From: Candidatus Nanoarchaeia archaeon
GTDB taxonomy: Archaea > Nanobdellota > Nanobdellia > SCGC-AAA011-G17 > JACPNG01
Assembly (NCBI GenBank): GCA_028713535.1
Contig: JAQTOC010000005.1
Span: 1-55,339 of the forward strand
Length of the DNA: 55,339 nucleotides
Direction: 5' to 3'
The notes beneath the pieces are model-generated. The model did not search any database and was not told the DNA's origin. It saw nothing but the letters and a program-made list of their open reading frames with translations. This document shows positions 50,502 through 55,339 of this stretch, in pieces (position 1 is the first letter of the stretch; each line of letters begins with the position of its first letter). The translations under genes and the position numbers were made by a program.

Positions 50502-51092
50502 ATGGAAGAATATATGGAAACCACAGAATTCACCTGTGGTAGTTCTGCATTGATAATGGTCTTAAAGCATTTTAATAAACTAGAACCCAATAGAGAAAAT
50601 GAATTTAGGATCTGGATGAAGTCTGCTCTGCTCCCGGTGAGAGCATCTTCAATCTATGGTTTGGCTTTATGCGCAAAAGAACTTGGATTAGAACCAGAAG
50701 TTTATGCTGAAACAAAAGAGTATGAATACCCCAATTACAGGTTCAAGAGTTATACATTAAAAGAAGTCAACCAGGCAAAATTTACCTCAAATTTATACTT
50801 GAAAGATGCAGAAAAAAACAACATAAAGATCCATGAAAAGAAAATAACTCTTGATGAAATCAAAAAATTACTCACAGATAAAAGAATAATTATTATGAGG
50901 TTGAATGTTGGGATCTTTAGGGGGCATAAAGCCCAGTCAAATTATATCGTAGTCTATGGTTATGGGGATAAAAAATTCTTGGTCATAGATCCTAAGATAG
51001 GTAAAAGAATAATTCCAGAAGAACAATTCAAGGAATCGTTTGAGACAGTTATAACCAAATGCAAAAGAGACCACAGGATGATAATTTTCTAG
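50502..51092 (+). CDS. Papain-like (C39 family-type) protein with missing canonical His
   Basis: This 196-residue cytoplasmic protein has a Cys nucleophile in TEFTCGSSALIMVLKHF near residue 12, as in C39/BtrH-like peptidases, and the closing YIVVYGYGDKKFLVIDP strand pair. The catalytic His normally opens that strand (H-x-V-V), but here it reads SNYIVV. A His five residues earlier (RGHKAQSN) could substitute. No signal peptide or ABC transporter is attached, so bacteriocin processing is unlikely. It precedes tRNA-Val on the same strand. Confidence 0.8.
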   Translation: MEEYMETTEFTCGSSALIMVLKHFNKLEPNRENEFRIWMKSALLPVRASSIYGLALCAKELGLEPEVYAETKEYEYPNYRFKSYTLKEVNQAKFTSNLYLKDAEKNNIKIHEKKITLDEIKKLLTDKRIIIMRLNVGIFRGHKAQSNYIVVYGYGDKKFLVIDPKIGKRIIPEEQFKESFETVITKCKRDHRMIIF

Positions 51093-51146
51093 AGCCGGCT
51101 TCCAAACAGAAACCTTTTTAAAATAAAATTAGTCTCTTAACTGCAC

Positions 51147-51219
51147 GGGCCCATGATCTAGTGGCTATGATGTCACCCTTACAAGGTGAATGTCCCCGGT
51201 TCGAGTCCGGGTGGGCCCA
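51147..51219 (+). tRNA. tRNA-Val (TAC)
   Basis: Cloverleaf with acceptor GGGCCCA/TGGGCCC, anticodon stem TCACC/GGTGA, loop CTTACAA (anticodon TAC), T-arm CCCGG-TTCGAGT-CCGGG and discriminator A51219. No intron and no encoded CCA. It is convergent with the next gene, whose stop codon starts at the adjacent base. Confidence 0.96.
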
Positions 51220-51720
51220 TTAAAACTTTAAAGAATTCGCAATTACTTCTAATGCATTAATGTTTTTGTAATTATCCTCACAGCACCATTTAATCTCTGC
51301 ACCTTTAGCAATCTTAGATACATTACACTGTATGAATTCAATATAAGAGTCTAGATTTTCTCTTGCTTTTTCATAATTAAATCTCTTGTCTTTAGCCCCA
51401 AACCATCTCTCGTCAACCATCACAAAATTTACAAAATCATTTAAATTATTCCTGTAAACTTCATTTTCCAAAAGCATTGTTCTCTGGGTCTTGCCAGGAC
51501 TTCCTAAAGAAAAATATACTAAGACCAGCTCCCTAAAATATTCCTTGAATTCCTCGCCCTTGCTATGAATCTTAATTAATCCAAGCCTTTGGTTTATCCT
51601 GCTGACATACGTATTTCTTTTAGCAAGAGTTTCTTTTCTAAGCTCCTCTCTGTATATATCAAGTCCATAAGATTCCAGAACATTATCTCTTAATTCTTTT
51701 ACGCAATCTTCAAAGCCCAT
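51220..51720 (-). CDS. Unknown soluble protein
   Basis: This 166-residue protein is not recognised. It is predicted to be helical and has no membrane segment, with RNTYVSRINQRLGLIKIHSKG and FVMVDERWFGAKDKRF as distinctive stretches, plus paired Cys near the end (KWCCEDN). It lies 58 nt downstream of rps7 on the same strand but probably has its own promoter in the AT-rich gap (TTTTTAAATAAG near 51741-51752). Confidence 0.72.
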   Translation of the reverse strand: MGFEDCVKELRDNVLESYGLDIYREELRKETLAKRNTYVSRINQRLGLIKIHSKGEEFKEYFRELVLVYFSLGSPGKTQRTMLLENEVYRNNLNDFVNFVMVDERWFGAKDKRFNYEKARENLDSYIEFIQCNVSKIAKGAEIKWCCEDNYKNINALEVIANSLKF

Positions 51721-51778
51721 AAGAATAAAAATAGTTATTGATTTTTAAATAAGATTAAATCAAGAAATATATTTAGGA

Positions 51779-52372
51779 CTACCTAGCTGCATCAGCCTGT
51801 CTTTCCAATTCAAATTTCTTTGCAATGGCAAATGACTTGTTATCCATGCTATAAGCAAGCATAATCTCTTCAGCCAATCCGGTTGTAATGCTCAACTTTT
51901 TCCTGAATGTTCTCTGGTATGCTCCTTGTGTAAGCATTCTCAATGCAAAATCAATTCTTCTCTGGGGGGACATCTCAACAGCCTGTGGATATCTTGCTCC
52001 TCCGTATTCAATTGTTGTAATCTCATCTCTTGGAGCAGAATTCTCAACAGCTTTTACAAGAACCTCAACAGGATTCTTCTGTAATTTTTTTTCAACCATT
52101 TCTAAGGCTTTTTTTACAGTAGTATAAACATGAAGTCCCTTGCCTGTGAAATTACCAGACCTCATTCTGTGTGTTTTTCCCCTATGGCCTGTGTTCATTA
52201 ATTTGTTCATCAATCTTTCAACAACATGATGTTTTGATTTCCAGAACTGGAGTCCGCTGTTTCTTCCGCATGTTCTTGGAACTAGAATAGGATTTATGTT
52301 TATGTATCCTCTCAATCCAGGATCACTAACTGTAATGCTACCAGTCTCCCACTTATCAAATAACTTAATCAT
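51779..52372 (-). CDS. rps7: 30S ribosomal protein S7
   Basis: This 197-residue archaeal/eukaryotic S7 (uS7) shows [24 protein letters not shown] (in part), [23 protein letters not shown] and [22 protein letters not shown]. The ATG overlaps the S12 stop by ATGA. It ends the operon; translation factors EF-2 or EF-1alpha, which usually follow, are not here. Confidence 0.97.
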   Translation of the reverse strand: MIKLFDKWETGSITVSDPGLRGYININPILVPRTCGRNSGLQFWKSKHHVVERLMNKLMNTGHRGKTHRMRSGNFTGKGLHVYTTVKKALEMVEKKLQKNPVEVLVKAVENSAPRDEITTIEYGGARYPQAVEMSPQRRIDFALRMLTQGAYQRTFRKKLSITTGLAEEIMLAYSMDNKSFAIAKKFELERQADAAR

Positions 52373-52806
52373 CTTCTACCCTTCTCTATCCTGCCTTTAA
52401 TCAAGGCATTCAAACTTTGATCATTAACTTTGATAACCTGCCATCTTATAGCTGGCAAGTCTCCTTTTGATCTTCCCTTTGTTCCACCAATTGGCTCTAT
52501 GATCACTTCGTCGTGTTCACTAATGAACTTGATAGCATTATATCCTGGGACAAAAGCTGTAACCTGCTTCCCGTTTTTAATCAGTTGTACTCGTACACAT
52601 TTTCTCAATGCAGAGTTTGGCTGTTTTGCAGTAACTTGCCTCTTCTCAAGAACAATTGCCTTAGCCTGAGGAGCAGCTTTTAATGGGTCTGATCTGGCTT
52701 TTAAATTAAGAGTTCTTGTTTTATACAGTCTTTCTTTCCATCTGAACTTCTTTCTTCTATCTTTAAGCTTTTTTCCAGCGCCTAATCCTCTTCCCTTTCT
52801 TGACAT
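52369..52806 (-). CDS. rps12: 30S ribosomal protein S12
   Basis: This 145-residue archaeal S12 (uS12) carries [37 protein letters not shown] and [18 protein letters not shown]. It contributes to decoding accuracy. It begins 2 nt after the nusA-like stop. Confidence 0.97.
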   Translation of the reverse strand: MSRKGRGLGAGKKLKDRRKKFRWKERLYKTRTLNLKARSDPLKAAPQAKAIVLEKRQVTAKQPNSALRKCVRVQLIKNGKQVTAFVPGYNAIKFISEHDEVIIEPIGGTKGRSKGDLPAIRWQVIKVNDQSLNALIKGRIEKGRR

Positions 52807-52808
52807 TT

Positions 52809-53219
52809 TTAAACAACCTTTATTTCAGTATCTTTAAAGTATTTTTTTATGATCTGATTGAGATCAGCAAGGTTTTTTTTGTTTTTTCCAAGCAAACTTG
52901 CCTTGTCTGCCACCCCTTTCATCTCAACAAAAATTGTGCCATTTTCGCCTTTATAAACTTTACCATTAACTGGTTTTATTAGGTTCTCAACAAAAATTTC
53001 TGGCTTGGGATTAAACTCTATAACCTTTATTGGCTTCTTTAATAAGGCAGAAATTCTCTTGATGTTTGCCCCTGCTTTGCCTATCGCTCTCCCTGCATCC
53101 CCGTAGTTTATTATGAATACGAGAATTCCTTTTCTGTCAATATAGCAGTCTTTAACTTTTGCCTTGGTGACTCTCTCCATGAGGTTTATGTAATTTATCT
53201 CTTCAAGCCCATATCTCAT
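52809..53219 (-). CDS. nusA: NusA-like KH-domain protein
   Basis: This 136-residue protein has two KH domains ([20 protein letters not shown] and [19 protein letters not shown]) but no N-terminal RNAP-binding or S1 domain, the normal form in archaea. It is placed between L30e and S12 as elsewhere. ATG 53219 fits the family start ([14 protein letters not shown]); the longer frame from 53267 overlaps L30e. Confidence 0.94.
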   Translation of the reverse strand: MRYGLEEINYINLMERVTKAKVKDCYIDRKGILVFIINYGDAGRAIGKAGANIKRISALLKKPIKVIEFNPKPEIFVENLIKPVNGKVYKGENGTIFVEMKGVADKASLLGKNKKNLADLNQIIKKYFKDTEIKVV

Positions 53220-53227
53220 TTTAGAAA

Positions 53228-53476
53228 TTAATAACTCAAAACCGTAACAACAAATGGTTTTTTGCACAAGGTTCCTAGTTCAATGTTATCTACATCCAAT
53301 TGCACAACTTCAACATTGTTAATACCTGCTAAAGAATCTATATCTTTTTTTATTTTTTCATCGCAATTGCTTGCAAGAAAAATATGTCTTACTTTGTTTT
53401 CCCTAAGTTTCCTCAGGGTTGTTTTAGTTCCTATTGTTAAATTATTGCTTTTCAGTGCTTCTTCCAGATTTTTCAT
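53228..53476 (-). CDS. rpl30e: 50S ribosomal protein L30e
   Basis: This 82-residue L7Ae-fold protein has TIGTKTTLRKLRENKVRHIFLASN and NVEVVQLDVDNIELGTLCKKPF. It is shorter than the usual 95-105 residues. The start overlaps the end of rpoA2 by about 35 nt. Confidence 0.93.
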   Translation of the reverse strand: MKNLEEALKSNNLTIGTKTTLRKLRENKVRHIFLASNCDEKIKKDIDSLAGINNVEVVQLDVDNIELGTLCKKPFVVTVLSY

Positions 53477-54614
53477 CTTTTACCTCTCCCGCCATCTTTA
53501 CAACCAGTCCAGGAAGACCTGTTCCCAATGGAACTGGTTGGTTCAAGATAACATTCTCGATAACAGAACTGAGACTATCTTCTTCTCCAATAATCGCAGC
53601 ATCTATTAAATGTTTGATTGGAGTCTCGAAACTTGCTCTTGCCAGAACAGATTCTTTCTCTCCAGTTATACCAGACCTAGTAATACCTTTGACGTCTCCT
53701 CCGACGCACATAAGGTCTGCTATAAACATGATATGTCTTATGTCAATATCTAATCCCTGATCCTGGATAACTTTCTTTGCTTCTTCTATGATTGTGTTCC
53801 TTGCAGCCTCAACTCCAAAGACTTCATACATCTCAAATATGTTGTTGCACCTTGTTCTTGTTTCATCAACCTCAGGAACCTTTATGACTTCCTTTAGGTT
53901 TGAACCTGCAGTCAATATGACAAACTCGTTTGTCTGCTTTATTGGAAGGACCTGGGTAATTCCTGGAATTCCTCTTATAAAAACATCCTTTGCTTTTTCT
54001 TTGAGCTTGTAAACATCCTTTAGTTCTTCTGAGTTAGGTTTCAATACAATAGTATCTCCTTTATTAAGCAGTTTTACATTGACTCCTTTAAGTCCCTTAT
54101 TAAGTGCCTCGACAATTTCTTCATCTTTTATTTTTAGGTCTCTTATGTTTTTCTTGTTTAATTCACATTCGACCTGCAAATTAAGAACGTTGATTGAAAA
54201 TGAGGATACAACTTCCTTGAACTGTGTTTCCTTTATTAATGATGCAACAATCTTTGCATATTTGACATCCTCTGAATATTTCTTGTGTAAATAAATTTCC
54301 ATAGCAGGTGTTGAAACTGTTTTTCTTGCGTCAAATAGTTCTATTAACCTTGGGAGTCCAAGTGTAACTTGCACTTCTGCAACTCCGGCAAAGTGGAATA
54401 CGTTTAATGTCATCTGCGTACCTGGCTCTCCAAAGCTTTCTGCAGTTATAACTCCAATGCTCTCACCAGGTGCAATCTTTGCTTCATTATATTCTTTTTC
54501 AAGCCTGTCCAGTATTTGTTTTTCCTGTTCTTTTGTAATCTTGATATCTTTGATTAATTTAAGGTATTTTTCAATTAAAGGTGCAGGTATTTTTTCCTTA
54601 TAATCTTCTATCAT
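53442..54614 (-). CDS. rpoA2: RNA polymerase subunit A'' (Rpo1C)
   Basis: This 390-residue C-terminal part of the largest RNAP subunit starts near the bridge helix/trigger loop region: PGESIGVITAESFGEPGTQMTLNVFHFAG, cited in part. The C-terminal conserved block is near RHIMFIADLMCVGGDVKGITR. Splitting the subunit into A' and A'' is the archaeal norm. It overlaps the A' stop by ATGA. Confidence 0.97.
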   Translation of the reverse strand: MIEDYKEKIPAPLIEKYLKLIKDIKITKEQEKQILDRLEKEYNEAKIAPGESIGVITAESFGEPGTQMTLNVFHFAGVAEVQVTLGLPRLIELFDARKTVSTPAMEIYLHKKYSEDVKYAKIVASLIKETQFKEVVSSFSINVLNLQVECELNKKNIRDLKIKDEEIVEALNKGLKGVNVKLLNKGDTIVLKPNSEELKDVYKLKEKAKDVFIRGIPGITQVLPIKQTNEFVILTAGSNLKEVIKVPEVDETRTRCNNIFEMYEVFGVEAARNTIIEEAKKVIQDQGLDIDIRHIMFIADLMCVGGDVKGITRSGITGEKESVLARASFETPIKHLIDAAIIGEEDSLSSVIENVILNQPVPLGTGLPGLVVKMAGEVKDEKSGRSTEKQ

Positions 54615-55339
54615 TTTCCAGTAACCTCTTTGATTATTTTTTTAACATCAATTGAACCATTAACGCTTTTTGAAACATCAATACCATCATCTCCATAAGT
54701 AAATTGTACAATCATCCTATTGGCATCTCTTACTGTGTTGTCATACTCTACTTTCATATCCTGCAGTGCGTTAGCAAGTCTCCTGTACAAATAACCTGAT
54801 TTAGGTGTCCTTAATGCAACATCCATTAATGAGTCTCTTCCTGTCATAGCGTGGAAGAAATATTCTCTTGCTCCTATCCCCTGTTTGAATCCTGTGTCAA
54901 TAAATCCTTTTGATATTGGAGTCAATTCTCCTCTCTTGAATAGTGATAATGTCCTGTCCCTGTATCCAATCTCGATTCTCTTACCTCTCAAAGCTTGCTG
55001 TCCTACACAAGCAGCCATCTGGGCTATGTTAAGCATATTTCCTCTTGCTCCTGACTTGGCCATTATAACTGTAGGGTTATGCTCGTCAAGTGATTCAGCA
55101 AGCAAGTCTCCAATCTTGTTTCTGACTTTGTTTAATACCTGTAATATTAATGCCTCTAATGTCTCTTCCAGAGTCTTGCTTGGAAGTGCCTCAAGCTGCT
55201 TCCTGTCATATTGTTCAATAAGGTCTGCAGTCTCTTTCTTAGCCTCGCTTAATGCTCTGTTTACCTTCGTTTTTATCTCTGGGCTCATATCTGTATCTGA
55301 TAATGATGTTGTAAATCCTCTGACAGATAATGCCTGGAT
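54611..55339 (-). CDS. rpoA1: RNA polymerase subunit A' (Rpo1N), C-terminal part
   Basis: The gene enters from beyond the window end; 242 residues are visible. The in-frame sequence upstream of ATG 55288 (ALSVRGFTTSLSDTD) continues the protein, so that ATG is internal. Other A' signatures are AKSGARGNMLNIAQMAACVG, the REYFFHAMTGRDSLMDVALRT region and GYLYRRLANALQD. Confidence 0.96.
   Translation of the reverse strand: MQALSVRGFTTSLSDTDMSPEIKTKVNRALSEAKKETADLIEQYDRKQLEALPSKTLEETLEALILQVLNKVRNKIGDLLAESLDEHNPTVIMAKSGARGNMLNIAQMAACVGQQALRGKRIEIGYRDRTLSLFKRGELTPISKGFIDTGFKQGIGAREYFFHAMTGRDSLMDVALRTPKSGYLYRRLANALQDMKVEYDNTVRDANRMIVQFTYGDDGIDVSKSVNGSIDVKKIIKEVTGK

Noticed and set aside
54611-55288. 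Separate 225-residue gene starting at ATG 55288
   Set aside because: The frame stays open to the window edge and encodes the expected RpoA' sequence upstream, so the ATG is internal.
1-55339. CRISPR arrays, insertion sequences, integrases, phage genes
   Set aside because: No regularly spaced direct repeats, transposase or integrase motifs, or terminal inverted repeats flanking a gene were seen.

Overview
The window is a 55 kb stretch of an AT-rich archaeal chromosome. Archaeal markers are everywhere: rpoA'/A''-L30e-nusA-S12-S7, the proteasome/exosome superoperon, Sec61beta and Sec61gamma, archaeal NAC, L10e and L35Ae, TATA-box promoters and an intron-containing tRNA-Ala. I infer a DPANN lineage near Woesearchaeota/Pacearchaeota. 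The reasons are small single-domain proteins, many unassignable helical or surface proteins, a split set of core operons, and bacterial-type genes (LspA, cold-shock protein, folate-dependent AICAR transformylase). The 16S fragment should settle this; I could not place it by search.

Layout: 1-3570 is the rRNA locus (16S 3' end, tRNA-Ala with intron, 23S inside a perfect processing stem, no 5S seen). 3638-6914 (minus) holds a cold-shock protein and a purine gene set, purC-purO-AICAR transformylase. 7007-7321 is RNase P RNA. 7324-13531 holds an HD hydrolase, Sec61beta-NAC, a paralogous helical pair with a MinD ATPase, tRNA-His directly followed by hisS, ScpA and Rpp30. 13558-18310 is a surface/secretion region: three signal-peptide proteins, two of them behind duplicated promoter-leader blocks, and a membrane-anchored subtilisin. 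18311-20034 carries a nuclease-like protein, a heptose kinase and a chorismate mutase domain. 20125-24255 is Pop5-PsmA-SBDS-Rrp4-Rrp41-Rrp42-RpoK, followed by a small basic protein behind a structured leader.

24902-32580 contains enolase, a hydrolase, the secE-spt5-L11-S2 operon, FtsZ, GluRS and a stand-alone PUA-like protein. 32581-39833 is the most unusual part. Three paralogous proteins of unknown function are cotranscribed with a signal peptidase II homologue. They are divergent from an operon of two unknown proteins, an endonuclease IV-like TIM-barrel protein with a large insertion, and a nucleotidyltransferase-helical protein. 40049-47205 holds a K+ channel, PEP synthase and an ABC-2 exporter. 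47228-49837 holds L10e, L35Ae and a larger paralogue of the nucleotidyltransferase. 50123-55339 ends with a leader-controlled small protein, a papain-like protein, tRNA-Val and the rpoA-L30e-nusA-S12-S7 operon.

Gene expression follows a simple rule that helped choose starts. Most first genes have a TATA box centred about 26 nt upstream of the start codon, implying leaderless mRNAs. Internal operon genes, and a few special first genes, use Shine-Dalgarno sequences complementary to the 16S tail (CACCTCCT). Functionally the window covers transcription, RNA decay, RNase P, translation, Sec export, de novo purine synthesis and gluconeogenesis (PpsA plus enolase), with an accessory layer of surface proteins and uncharacterised DPANN-type clusters.
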